Shown: one piece after another, positions 1 to 6,469 of the stretch
How positions within the stretch are numbered: position 1 is the stretch's first letter
How the letters are laid out: each line of letters opens with the position of its first letter
From: Anaerolineales bacterium
Lineage (GTDB): Bacteria > Chloroflexota > Anaerolineae > Anaerolineales > UBA6663
Length of the DNA stretch: 14,162 nt
Direction of reading: 5' to 3'
Assembly: GCA_016789245.1 (NCBI GenBank)
Contig: JAEURM010000022.1
Coordinates: forward strand, 1-14,162
Notes under the pieces: model-generated
What the model saw: the letters and a program-made list of their open reading frames with translations, nothing else
What the model was told of the DNA's origin: nothing
The model's database searches: none
Translations under genes and position numbers: made by a program

Positions 1-343
1 CACGCAAAACATACACAAAGCCCACCGCTAGCACAATAAAAGACGCGCCCATGCGCGAACCGGCCAACATAGCAAATGCGCCCACCACATCTAATGCGCC
101 CGCGTTGAGCAATGCCATCGAGATAGCCGCCACCGGTGAGCCGGATAAAACCAGATAAGCCGCCAGCCAGCCAAAGCCCAGCGCGTTTAACGGGTTGTTC
201 CCTGCCCACGTTTGCACCCACGGCACCAGTGCGCGCGCGCCACTCTTCAACAATTGAATGGAAAGGATGAAGAGAAACAGCGCCACCAGCACAATGCCCA
301 CCTTGCGCCAGCTAATGTTCAGCGCGGCAGGCTGGGGCTTCAT
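1..343 (-). CDS. Putative Na/Pi-cotransporter-like membrane protein (N-terminal fragment)
   Basis: An open frame starts at ATG (minus, 343) and runs off the left edge without a stop, giving 114 residues. A hydrophobic segment lies at about residues 15-32 and two more at about 52-80 and 88-113. The pattern NNPLNALGFGWLAAYLVLSGSP (read as N-P then G, L, A, LV, S-S spacing) followed by GAL and a later G-x-x-x-G-A-S resembles the first half of the Na+/phosphate cotransporter repeat (PF02690 type), where a QSSS motif and a GANIGT motif sit at these places; here both are degenerate (SGSP and GSRMGAS). The family call is therefore inference. The start overlaps the stop of the HD-domain gene by four bases (ATGA), with AAAGG about 7 bases upstream, so the two are translationally coupled. 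The C-terminus lies outside the window. Confidence 0.6.
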   Translation of the reverse strand, partial: MKPQPAALNISWRKVGIVLVALFLFILSIQLLKSGARALVPWVQTWAGNNPLNALGFGWLAAYLVLSGSPVAAISMALLNAGALDVVGAFAMLAGSRMGASFIVLAVGFVYVLR

Positions 344-975
344 TGTTCGCCTTTAATTTCAGCGTGTAGGCGCTCAAAGAACTCGCTCAAGTACGTGTGC
401 CGCTCAGCCGCCAGTGCGCGCGCCGTGCGCGTGTGCAGACGGTCTTTGATGCGCGAGAGCTTGAAGAGAAATTCATGATATGGCGTATGCGGCTCATTGG
501 GCGCTTTCTCAAACCGCGAGCGGAAGCTTTCAGAAACTTCGGCGGTGAGCGGCTCACCAGCCAGCGCGGCGTAAGCCACCACGCGCGCCACCCCAATGGC
601 CCCCAGCACATCTAACTTATCCGCATCGAACAGAATTTGGGCTTCCAGCGTGCGCGGCGGCTCTCCCCCCCGGAAGCGATGCGCGCGGATGCAGTGTTGT
701 ACCGCCGCAATACGTTCTTCTGGCCAGCCTTCGGCCAACAGCACCTCCCGCGCAAATTCCGCCGAATTTTCATGATGCGCCGCGCGGCCTTCCGCATTTC
801 CGGGCGTAGCGCCCTCCGCATCATGCAGAAGCACCGCCGCCCGCACAATTTCTAAATCTGCGCCTTCAGCCAACGCTAGCCGTTCAGCCATGGCCCACAC
901 GCGTTGAATGTGTTCAAAATCATGTACGGCATCCGCTGTGCGGTACCACGCGCGGGCTTTTTCTAAAGTTAACAT
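340..975 (-). CDS. HD-domain phosphohydrolase (YedJ-like)
   Basis: A 211-residue cytoplasmic protein of the HD superfamily, metal-dependent phosphohydrolases acting on nucleotides or other phosphoesters. Motifs run in order: D15/H18 with the H-D-F-E-H stretch at 18-22, the H51-D52 doublet in VLLHD, a histidine pair at 67-68, H99 in IRAHRF, and D119 in the DADKLD segment. The last, with its LGAIGVAR continuation, is typical of the YedJ branch. I chose ATG at 975 because the 23 residues encoded upstream overlap the preceding gene and lack family character. From 975 the gap to that gene's stop is 2 bases, which fits coupling. No signal peptide or membrane helix is present. The substrate cannot be read from sequence. 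The downstream gene overlaps its stop. Confidence 0.88.
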   Translation of the reverse strand: MLTLEKARAWYRTADAVHDFEHIQRVWAMAERLALAEGADLEIVRAAVLLHDAEGATPGNAEGRAAHHENSAEFAREVLLAEGWPEERIAAVQHCIRAHRFRGGEPPRTLEAQILFDADKLDVLGAIGVARVVAYAALAGEPLTAEVSESFRSRFEKAPNEPHTPYHEFLFKLSRIKDRLHTRTARALAAERHTYLSEFFERLHAEIKGEQ

Positions 976-977
976 GG

Positions 978-1664
978 TTACTCGTTTCGGCGGCGGAAAG
1001 CAACAAAGCCAAAAGCTAAGGCTAAGCCAATGAGGACGCCGCACAATAAACCCATGCCCCCGCCTGCGCCCAGCAAAAGCAACTCTGAACTAACAGCCGG
1101 CAATGGCGTGGGGGTTAGCAAGGGAATGGGCGGCAGTGGGGCAAAAACTGTGGGCGTGGCTATAACAATTTGGGTGATGACGGGCGTAACGTTAGCAGGC
1201 GGTGTGCCGCTGGCCGGAGAAGTGAAGTCAGTGCGCGCGGCTTGCCCACTGGCGGCGAGTGCTTCTTGAAGGCTAGCTTCATCATTAGGCGTAACGGCAT
1301 CAAATTGGCTGAGGTAGTTGGCAGTGTAACCGGTAGCTTCATCACCGTTAATGAAAAATATACCCACCTGCCCGGCACTGACGGGCGAAAGGCAAATCTG
1401 TGATGGCCCGTAATTGTTAACGGCAATAATTTCTGGCCCAATGCCTTTGAGATAACTGGTGACTTTGATAACAGCCAAATCACGGTAAGTGGCCGGGTTA
1501 GTTTGCACGCTAAGCACAGTGCCATTCACCACCACCTGCGCGGCATTGGTTCGGTCAGCGGTGGTGTAATTGGGCAAGCCACCCACCGGCGGTGTGCAGG
1601 CCAGCGCGGTTTGGGGCGTAACTAAAAACGTGAGAAGAAGCGCCAGCAAAAACAGATAGCGCAT
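978..1664 (-). CDS. Secreted, membrane-anchored protein with NTR/TIMP-like domain
   Basis: 228 residues. Residues 1-22 form a signal peptide ending ALA before C23; the -3 position is A, so it fits signal peptidase I better than a lipobox. Residues about 23-145 look like a small beta-rich domain: an N-terminal Cys, a segment VVVNGTVLSV, a segment with YLKG, a later Cys in ICLSP, then VGIFFING. That order resembles NTR/TIMP-type OB-folds, which is inference only. A Pro/Thr stalk (about 150-190) precedes one membrane helix (about 195-221) and a basic tail RRRNE, so the folded domain is displayed outside the cell. No clear Shine-Dalgarno is visible. The HD gene follows after 2 bases, so it is probably co-transcribed. 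Its ligand is unknown. Confidence 0.75.
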   Translation of the reverse strand: MRYLFLLALLLTFLVTPQTALACTPPVGGLPNYTTADRTNAAQVVVNGTVLSVQTNPATYRDLAVIKVTSYLKGIGPEIIAVNNYGPSQICLSPVSAGQVGIFFINGDEATGYTANYLSQFDAVTPNDEASLQEALAASGQAARTDFTSPASGTPPANVTPVITQIVIATPTVFAPLPPIPLLTPTPLPAVSSELLLLGAGGGMGLLCGVLIGLALAFGFVAFRRRNE

Positions 1665-1687
1665 GTGAGTGATGGATGTGAAGAAAG

Positions 1688-1749
1688 AGACCTGTCTGGG
1701 ACGCGCCCAAAATTTCAGGGCTTATCTATCTGTGCCACCGGACAGGTCT
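1688..1749. repeat. Intergenic inverted repeat (AGACCTGTC / GACAGGTCT)
   Basis: AGACCTGTC at 1688-1696 is the exact reverse complement of GACAGGTCT at 1741-1749, separated by 44 bases. It fills most of the 93-base gap between the 64-residue gene and the secreted-protein gene. There is no T-run after the right-to-left arm, so a classical terminator is not supported. The arms look like a dispersed extragenic palindrome. Copies elsewhere in the genome cannot be checked here. Confidence 0.6.
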
Positions 1750-1757
1750 GGGATTAA

Positions 1758-1952
1758 CTACTGCTCACTGCCTTCGGGCTTCTTGCTTCCAATTTCCACC
1801 AATTGAATTTGCGCTTGGTAGCGTTTGCCATCAATTTCTAGCTTGCCGTTGGCGTAGTAGCCCTTGGAGCCGGTTTTGAAATCTTTGGCCGGCAAGGTGA
1901 ACATGCCCAGCAATTGGCCATCCGCAGTTTTGATTTCAGCAACAATGATCAT
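1758..1952 (-). CDS. Small conserved-looking protein, 64 aa
   Basis: A 64-residue soluble protein starting MIIVAEIKT. It has alternating hydrophobic and polar residues, suggesting a small beta-sheet fold (KTADGQLLGMFTLPAKDF, then YYANGKLEIDGKRYQAQIQLVEI). The start is well supported: AAAGGAG lies 7 to 8 bases before ATG, the clearest ribosome binding site in the window. No signal peptide, helix or cysteine is present. I do not recognise the family; the GYYANGKLEIDGKRYQ region reads like a small single-domain binding protein. It lies downstream of acpS on the same strand after an 83-base gap, with an inverted-repeat gap behind it, so it may be its own transcription unit. Confidence 0.72.
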   Translation of the reverse strand: MIIVAEIKTADGQLLGMFTLPAKDFKTGSKGYYANGKLEIDGKRYQAQIQLVEIGSKKPEGSEQ

Positions 1953-2035
1953 GGTGAAACTCCTTTAGCAGACCTCAGGGGTGCGCGCTACAGAGCGTGA
2001 TAAAGTGCGGACTCCAAACGCGCCCCTCCGAGGTT

Positions 2036-2398
2036 TCAATGACTAGCCACAACAAACGCCAACGCCTGGGTGTGCGTATGGCTCAAACTCACGGCCCACT
2101 CGCGCAGGCCCAACTCTGTGGCCAAGCGTTGCGCGTTGCCATGCAAGCGCAATTCTGGCTGGCGGTTGACCGCGCTGACGATTTCAATTTCCAGCCAACT
2201 CACATCACCAATGCCACACCCCAACGCTTTAGCCACGGCTTCTTTGGCCGCGAACCGGGCCGCCAGTGAAGCCGTTTGGCCCCCGGCGGCGGCCCGTTCT
2301 GCCGGCGTAAAGCATCTGTGCAGAAAACGCTCACCGAAGCGTTCAATCGTTTCGGCGATGCGGGGAACTTCAATCAAATCTGTGCCAACGCGTAGCAT
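2036..2398 (-). CDS. acpS: Holo-[acyl-carrier-protein] synthase
   Basis: A 120-residue enzyme transferring 4'-phosphopantetheine from CoA to the conserved serine of acyl carrier protein (EC 2.7.8.7), which activates fatty-acid synthesis. Family hallmarks are visible: GTDLIEVPRI at 5-14 with the Mg-binding D7, FT-x-x-E at 30-34, and RFAAKEAVAKALG at 48-60 with E53 and K57. The C-terminal VSLSH motif near 103-107 is also present. The length is normal for AcpS (about 120-130). No Shine-Dalgarno precedes the ATG; the 70-base gap to the M16 gene upstream is taken up by an AGAATT-rich inverted repeat. Confidence is high from the motifs alone. Confidence 0.96.
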   Translation of the reverse strand: MLRVGTDLIEVPRIAETIERFGERFLHRCFTPAERAAAGGQTASLAARFAAKEAVAKALGCGIGDVSWLEIEIVSAVNRQPELRLHGNAQRLATELGLREWAVSLSHTHTQALAFVVASH

Positions 2399-2402
2399 AG
2401 TT

Positions 2403-2486
2403 GAGAATTAGAGAATTGGAGAATTAATGAGTAGTACACAGTGAACAGTAAACGGTGAAACCAATTCTCTAATCATCCAATTCTCT
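2403..2486. repeat. AGAATT-rich inverted and direct repeat overlapping an M16 gene end
   Basis: ATTAGAGAATTGG at 2407-2419 is exactly complementary to CCAATTCTCTAAT at 2461-2473 (13 bp arms). A second copy of CCAATTCTCT lies at 2477-2486. The right arms fall within the 3' end of the inactive M16 gene and supply its last codons and stop, so the repeat has contributed C-terminal residues (RELDD). The loop carries GTGAACAGTAAACGGTGAA, a periodic short-word sequence. There is no terminator T-run for the minus strand. Confidence 0.7.
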
Positions 2487-3782
2487 TTTTTGTTCCGGCC
2501 CGGCCACGGCCAGTACCATGTTTGCTGGATTAATGAAGGCGCGAAAGGCTTCTTGAATATCCGCTCGCGTGATGGCTTTAATTAAGTCTGGGTAACGGTG
2601 CAAATAATCTAAGCCCAAGTTGTACAGTTCCATGGAGCTAATCATGCTGGCCACGCCTTCATTAGTTTCTAGGCTCAGCGGCAGGCGGCCCAAAAATTGC
2701 GCTTGGTTATCTTCCAACTCTTGCGCCGTTACTTTCTGGCTGATGATTTTCTTGAACTCAGCCAGCATCAGCTCCACAGCTTTTTCCACGTTGGTTGGAT
2801 TAACGCCCGCGTACGCGTACCAGCCGCCCGGCCCTAAGCCACCGTTGAGAGACATGCCGGCGTAATAGGCCATGCCGTTCTTTTCGCGCACTTGGTGGCC
2901 AATGCGGCCACCCATGCCAAACTGGCCAATGATGCTGTTGCCCAGCCGCGCGGCCAAGAAGTGTGGGTTGGCGCGCGTAGGGCCGGGCGCACCTAGCAAA
3001 ACATCACTTTGAGCTTTGCCGGGCAGGCCCACCGCACGTTTGATAAACCCGTTGAGTGGTTGCAGGGCCGGCAATTCGGGTTGTGGCATTTGCGCGGCGT
3101 TGTGCCAATCCCCGAAATGTTTTTCCACTAACGCCACGGCATCTTCGGTTTTCACCGCGCCCACCACCGTCACCGTCATGCCGCGCGGGCCAAAGTGCTG
3201 GCGGTGAAAATCCACCATCTGCTCACGGGTGAGCGCGGCAATGGTTTCCGGGTAGCCATCTTCTTCAACGCTGTACGGATGGTTTTGGTACGCCGCTTCA
3301 TAAAACGCTTCGCTCGCGCGGCCCCGCGTATCATTCGCACCAATTTTCAGCCGCGTGATGATTTGCCCACGCAAACGTTCCACTTCTTCGGCGGGAAAGG
3401 TGGGGCGGCGCAGAGCATCCGCCGCCAAGCCCATCAGCACGTTCACATCTTCACTCAGGCATTTGATGTAAAAGCCGCTGGTGTGCGTGCCGCCCGAAAC
3501 GGATAAGCTCGCGCCGAGCGACTCAATTTGCTCATAGATTTCGTTGAAGCCTAGCCGCTCATTGCCGCGCATCAGCATCGCCGCTGTGAAATCGGAAAGG
3601 CCGGCCATCTCTCGGCTATGCCACAGTGCGCCCACGCGCAAATCGCCATCCACCACTACGGACGGGCTGGTGAAGTTTTCACGTGCTAACACCACAATGC
3701 CGTTGCTCAGCTCACGCCGCGTAATATTTGCCGGGCCGGGCAAGGAATTGGTTGAAGGGTTTTTCTTTTTGAGTTTTGCCAT
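2469..3782 (-). CDS. M16 peptidase homologue, catalytically inactive subunit
   Basis: 437 residues with the usual M16B two-lobe architecture: N-terminal lobe about 20-230, C-terminal lobe about 235-430. The stretch that should hold the zinc-binding HxxEH motif reads DFTAA at residues 64-68, in an otherwise normal context (G-L-S before it, MLMRG after it). Two histidines and the glutamate are therefore missing and no zinc site can form. In bacterial heterodimeric M16B pairs and mitochondrial MPP, such a subunit pairs with a catalytic one and helps bind substrate. Here the neighbouring gene supplies the HxxEH partner. No signal peptide is seen, so the protein is probably cytoplasmic. The start codon lacks a good Shine-Dalgarno. 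Confidence 0.92.
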   Translation of the reverse strand: MAKLKKKNPSTNSLPGPANITRRELSNGIVVLARENFTSPSVVVDGDLRVGALWHSREMAGLSDFTAAMLMRGNERLGFNEIYEQIESLGASLSVSGGTHTSGFYIKCLSEDVNVLMGLAADALRRPTFPAEEVERLRGQIITRLKIGANDTRGRASEAFYEAAYQNHPYSVEEDGYPETIAALTREQMVDFHRQHFGPRGMTVTVVGAVKTEDAVALVEKHFGDWHNAAQMPQPELPALQPLNGFIKRAVGLPGKAQSDVLLGAPGPTRANPHFLAARLGNSIIGQFGMGGRIGHQVREKNGMAYYAGMSLNGGLGPGGWYAYAGVNPTNVEKAVELMLAEFKKIISQKVTAQELEDNQAQFLGRLPLSLETNEGVASMISSMELYNLGLDYLHRYPDLIKAITRADIQEAFRAFINPANMVLAVAGPEQKRELDD

Positions 3783-3801
3783 GATAGAGAATTCAGGAGT
3801 C

Positions 3802-3845
3802 AGGAGTCAGAATGCAGAAGAATCAACTTCTGCATTCTGACTCCT
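3802..3845. repeat. 19-bp perfect hairpin between the two M16 genes
   Basis: The left arm at 3802-3820 (AGGAGTCAGAATGCAGAAG) and right arm at 3827-3845 (CTTCTGCATTCTGACTCCT) are perfectly complementary, with a 6-base loop AATCAA. An extra AGGAGTC unit immediately to the left, and AATTC/AAATT flanks, extend it imperfectly. It fills the 68-base space between the two M16 genes. On the minus strand no T-run follows, so it is unlikely to be a simple terminator. It may set relative expression or stabilise mRNA in the operon, or be a dispersed palindromic element. Confidence 0.85.
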
Positions 3846-3850
3846 AAATT

Positions 3851-5134
3851 CTAGATTTGTTCCGGCACAAAATACCCCACCGTACGGTTGGTGGGCGCGA
3901 GATATTTTTGCGCCACGCGGTGCAAATCGGCCACGGTTACGGCTTCTAAGCGGGGCAAGTATTTCTCAAACCACGTGTAATCTTGCAGAATTTCGGTGAA
4001 GCCCAGCCAAAAGCCCTGATTGGTGACGCTTTCTGCGCCGTACGCAAACAACGCTTTGGCTTGCTTGATGGCTTTGTGCAATTCGGCTTCGCTCACCGGC
4101 TCGGTGCGTACGCGCTCAATTTCTGCATTCAGGGCTTGCTCCACAGCCTCCGGTGTTTGCCCGGCGCGCACGGTGGCAAAGAAGCTGTAGAGATACGGGT
4201 CCACCGTGGGGCTGAGGTTGCCGCCCACGCCCGCCGCCAAGCCGGTTTGCACCAACGCTTTGTACAACCGAGATGATTTGTTGCTGGTGCCACCACCGCC
4301 AAACATGTTGAAGGAGGATGCGCCTGCTAAGATGCTATCCAACACGGCCATTGGGTAAAAATCCGGGTCAGTGGCTGAGGGGGCGTGGTAAGCCATTTGC
4401 ACATAGGCGGTTTCGCCCTCGCCCGTTACGCGCACGCGGCGCTCACCTTTTTGCTCCGGCTCGGGGCGTGCTTGCCACTTGGGCATTTCCATCGGCTTGT
4501 ATTTGCCAAACAATTTTTCCAGCCGGGCCAGCATTTCTTTCTGGTCAAAATCCCCCACTGCCACGGCAATGGCATTGTTGGGCGCGTAGTATTGCTGATA
4601 GTAGCCATATAAATCTTCGCGCGTCATGGTGTGCAAATCGGCCATATCGCCAATCACTTCATGGTGGTAACCATGCACCCGGAAGGCGGCGGATTGCACT
4701 TCTTCCATCAGCCGGAAGGTTGGTTCGTTCTCGTTCATCTGCCGCTCGGAGATGATGACGGTGCGTTCGGATTCCACATCTTTCTTGGGGAAGAGGGCGT
4801 TGCGCATCCGGTCCGCTTCTAATTGCAGGGCGTAATCAATCTTTTCGGCGGGCATGGTCTCAAAGTACGCCGTCCAATCCACCCACGTCATCGCATTGCG
4901 GAAGCCGCCATCGCGCGCCACCTGCCTATCGGCCGTGTTGCCCGGAAATTTCTGCGTGCCCTTAAACATCATGTGTTCCACCCAGTGGCTAGCGCCAGTG
5001 TGGCCGGGCCGCTCTAAGCGGGAACCAACGCGGTACCACACCCACCACGAAATAACGGGGGCCACACGCACTTCTTTCAACACTACTGTTAGACCGTTCT
5101 TAAGCTTAGTCTTATAGAGGCCGTTACGTTTCAT
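3851..5134 (-). CDS. M16 zinc metallopeptidase, catalytic subunit
   Basis: 427 residues from the chosen start. The inverted zinc motif HWVEH occupies residues 50-54 (H50, E53, H54), and the third ligand is most likely E130 in the ERTVIISE segment, within the expected 74-76 residue spacing. The C-terminal M16 lobe follows at about 190-420. The protein should degrade or process oligopeptides or signal-type peptides. ATG at 5134 is preferred over the one at 5164 because AGGAG (minus, 5139-5143) sits 4 bases upstream of it, whereas the upstream ATG has no such site. No signal peptide is seen. It is first in the unit with the inactive M16 homologue and both probably form a heterodimer. A minus-strand TATAAT lies at 5167-5172. 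Confidence 0.93.
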   Translation of the reverse strand: MKRNGLYKTKLKNGLTVVLKEVRVAPVISWWVWYRVGSRLERPGHTGASHWVEHMMFKGTQKFPGNTADRQVARDGGFRNAMTWVDWTAYFETMPAEKIDYALQLEADRMRNALFPKKDVESERTVIISERQMNENEPTFRLMEEVQSAAFRVHGYHHEVIGDMADLHTMTREDLYGYYQQYYAPNNAIAVAVGDFDQKEMLARLEKLFGKYKPMEMPKWQARPEPEQKGERRVRVTGEGETAYVQMAYHAPSATDPDFYPMAVLDSILAGASSFNMFGGGGTSNKSSRLYKALVQTGLAAGVGGNLSPTVDPYLYSFFATVRAGQTPEAVEQALNAEIERVRTEPVSEAELHKAIKQAKALFAYGAESVTNQGFWLGFTEILQDYTWFEKYLPRLEAVTVADLHRVAQKYLAPTNRTVGYFVPEQI

Positions 5135-5166
5135 TGTGCTCCTAGCTAGACAGGGAAGATGCAAAG

Positions 5167-5172
5167 ATTATA
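5167..5172 (-). promoter_or_regulatory. -10 box for the M16 operon
   Basis: TATAAT reads on the minus strand here, 32 bases before the ATG at 5134. A good -35 hexamer at 16-18 bases is not obvious (TCGGGT is there), so the promoter may need an activator or be weak. Divergent from the TATAAT at 5212-5217. Confidence 0.5.
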
Positions 5173-5211
5173 AACCCGAAGTCTGCCCTACCCGAAAAAA
5201 TCTTCTGTAAG

Positions 5212-5217
5212 TATAAT
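5212..5217 (+). promoter_or_regulatory. -10 box for the EamA transporter
   Basis: TATAAT on the plus strand. The predicted transcript would start near 5224 and carry a leader of about 77 bases containing the hairpin at 5251-5282. The -35 position holds no consensus hexamer. Confidence 0.45.
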
Positions 5218-5250
5218 CTTGCCTAATCAAATACACTTTTGGCCCAGATG

Positions 5251-5293
5251 CCTCCCCCACACTCACTAAGTGTGCAAGGAGGTGTTTTTGTTT
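5251..5293 (+). terminator. Terminator-like leader hairpin that contains a GGAGG
   Basis: CCTCC (5251-5255) pairs with GGAGG (5278-5282), and CACACT (5258-5263) pairs with AGTGTG (5269-5274). The loop is CACTA, with a small CC/CAA internal loop between the two stems. A T-rich run TGTTTTTGTTT follows at 5283-5293. This is the form of an intrinsic terminator in the sense of the downstream transporter, placed between its probable promoter and its ATG. The 3' arm also carries AAGGAGG, but 18 bases from ATG 5301, so it is not a well-spaced Shine-Dalgarno. Either transcription is attenuated here or the region closes another transcript. Confidence 0.6.
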
Positions 5294-5300
5294 AAATGAT

Positions 5301-6278
5301 ATGACGACACTCTTTCATTCCATCCGCCGCACATTCACCCTCAGCCGCCAAGATTGGGCGCTGGGCGAAGCCTTCCTTGCCATTTCATTGTGGGGCATCT
5401 CATTCATTTCCATCAAAATCGCCCTGCAAGCAGTTTCCCCCGTAACGCTGATTGTGGTGCGGTTTGCGGCGGGCGCAGTGCTGGTGGGCGCGCTGGCGTG
5501 GGCGCGCGGTGAGTTCAAGCTCCTGCGCTGGCGAGATATTCCGGCGTTGGCGGGAGTAGGCTTGATTGGGATTGCCCTACAACAATTTTTACAAGTTTCT
5601 GGGCAGGCCACCGCCGAGGCGAGCGTAGCGGCGTTTTTGGCTTCCACGGCTCCGGCGTTTACGGTGGCGTTGGCCGCGCTGTTTCTCAAAGAAAAAATCC
5701 GCGCCTGGCAAATTGGCGGCGTAGCGCTGGCCACTTTGGGCGCAGTGCTGGTGGCCACCAACGGCAATCTCAATGGCTTACTCAGCGGCCACTTTGGCGC
5801 GCCCGGCAATTTACTGGTGTTGGCGTCTTCGGTGGTGTGGGCGTTGCTCACGCTCCTCAGCAAGCGCGCGGTGGAAAACCGCCCGGCGTTTTTAGTAACG
5901 GCCGGCATGTTCTTCTTTGGAACTTTGTTTCTCTTGCCGCTCTTTATTCTTCAAGCCGGCTGGCGTGAGTTGGCCACGGTAACACCCAGCGGCTGGGGGG
6001 CCATCATTTTCACCACCTTAGTGTGTACAGTGGGCGCGTATCTGCTCAACACGCACGCGCTCAAGCACATCAGCGCCTCACGCGTGGCGTTGATACAGAA
6101 CCTTGAGCCGTTGGTGGCCGTGGTGGGCGCGGCGCTGATTTTGGCCGAAGCGCTGACATGGCCGATGCTTTTGGGCGGCGTGGCTATTTTAGGCGGCGTG
6201 TATTTAGCAGAGCGCACCGCGCCGCCCGTCATCGCTGAAGCAGAATCTTCGGCGGAAGTTGCGCCAGCGGGGGATTAA
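5301..6278 (+). CDS. EamA-family (DMT superfamily) transporter
   Basis: 325 residues with about ten hydrophobic helices in two EamA repeats (about 22-152 and 165-300). The first repeat ends with FLKEKIRAWQIGG and GAVLVA; the second with LAEALTWPMLLGGVA and GGVYLAERT, both typical closing segments. The N-terminal helix has the usual SLWGISFISIKIAL stretch. Members export amino acids, metabolites or drugs; the substrate cannot be inferred. An ATG five bases upstream (5296) begins a three-codon frame ATG-ATA-TGA that overlaps the chosen start, probably chance. The gene is expected to be single, with terminators downstream and a hairpin leader upstream. Confidence 0.93.
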   Translation: MTTLFHSIRRTFTLSRQDWALGEAFLAISLWGISFISIKIALQAVSPVTLIVVRFAAGAVLVGALAWARGEFKLLRWRDIPALAGVGLIGIALQQFLQVSGQATAEASVAAFLASTAPAFTVALAALFLKEKIRAWQIGGVALATLGAVLVATNGNLNGLLSGHFGAPGNLLVLASSVVWALLTLLSKRAVENRPAFLVTAGMFFFGTLFLLPLFILQAGWRELATVTPSGWGAIIFTTLVCTVGAYLLNTHALKHISASRVALIQNLEPLVAVVGAALILAEALTWPMLLGGVAILGGVYLAERTAPPVIAEAESSAEVAPAGD

Positions 6279-6311
6279 AGTGGGTGACAGTTGAAACTAC
6301 ACTAACACAAG

Positions 6312-6363
6312 GCGAAGCCGCCCTGCGACGGCTATCCGTATAGCCCGCGCAGGCGGGCTTCGC
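6312..6363. terminator. Long imperfect hairpin with T-run, GC-rich repeat
   Basis: Two 24-base arms (6312-6335 and 6340-6363) pair at 20 of 24 positions around a 4-base loop CCGT. TTTTGTT follows on the plus strand. The right arm contains the AGCCCGCGCAGGCGGGCTTC word, which has the look of a dispersed GC-rich repeat. It probably ends transcription of the transporter 34 bases after its stop. Confidence 0.7.
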
Positions 6364-6398
6364 TTTTGTTGCCGCGAATTCATTCGCCGCGAACAAAG

Positions 6399-6440
6399 AA
6401 AGCCCTTTGTTGGCCTTGAGCCAGCGAAGGGCTTTTTATT
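6399..6440. terminator. Intrinsic terminator between convergent genes
   Basis: AAAGCCCTT (6399-6407) pairs with AAGGGCTTT (6427-6435), and inner TGGC (6411-6414) pairs with GCCA (6420-6423) with loop CTTGA. Plus-strand TTTTTATT follows. On the minus strand the other side is also T-rich (TTTCTTTG), so it may serve the convergent gene at 6470-7051 as well. Confidence 0.8.
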
Positions 6441-6469
6441 AGAAGGTGTGGATGAAGTACATTTAACGG

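Noticed and set aside
976..1044. Upstream extension of the HD gene to ATG 1044
   Set aside because: It overlaps the end of the secreted-protein gene and adds residues unlike the HD family; ATG 975 gives a 2-base gap.
5135..5164. N-terminal extension of the catalytic M16 gene to ATG 5164
   Set aside because: No ribosome binding site precedes it, while AGGAG sits 4 bases before the ATG at 5134.
5251..5293. Known riboswitch class in the transporter leader
   Set aside because: The hairpin lacks recognisable conserved loops of the guanidine or fluoride classes, so only a generic attenuator or terminator is claimed.
5315..5908. 197-residue minus-strand open frame
   Set aside because: Antisense to the EamA transporter, Ala/Arg/Thr-rich without motif.
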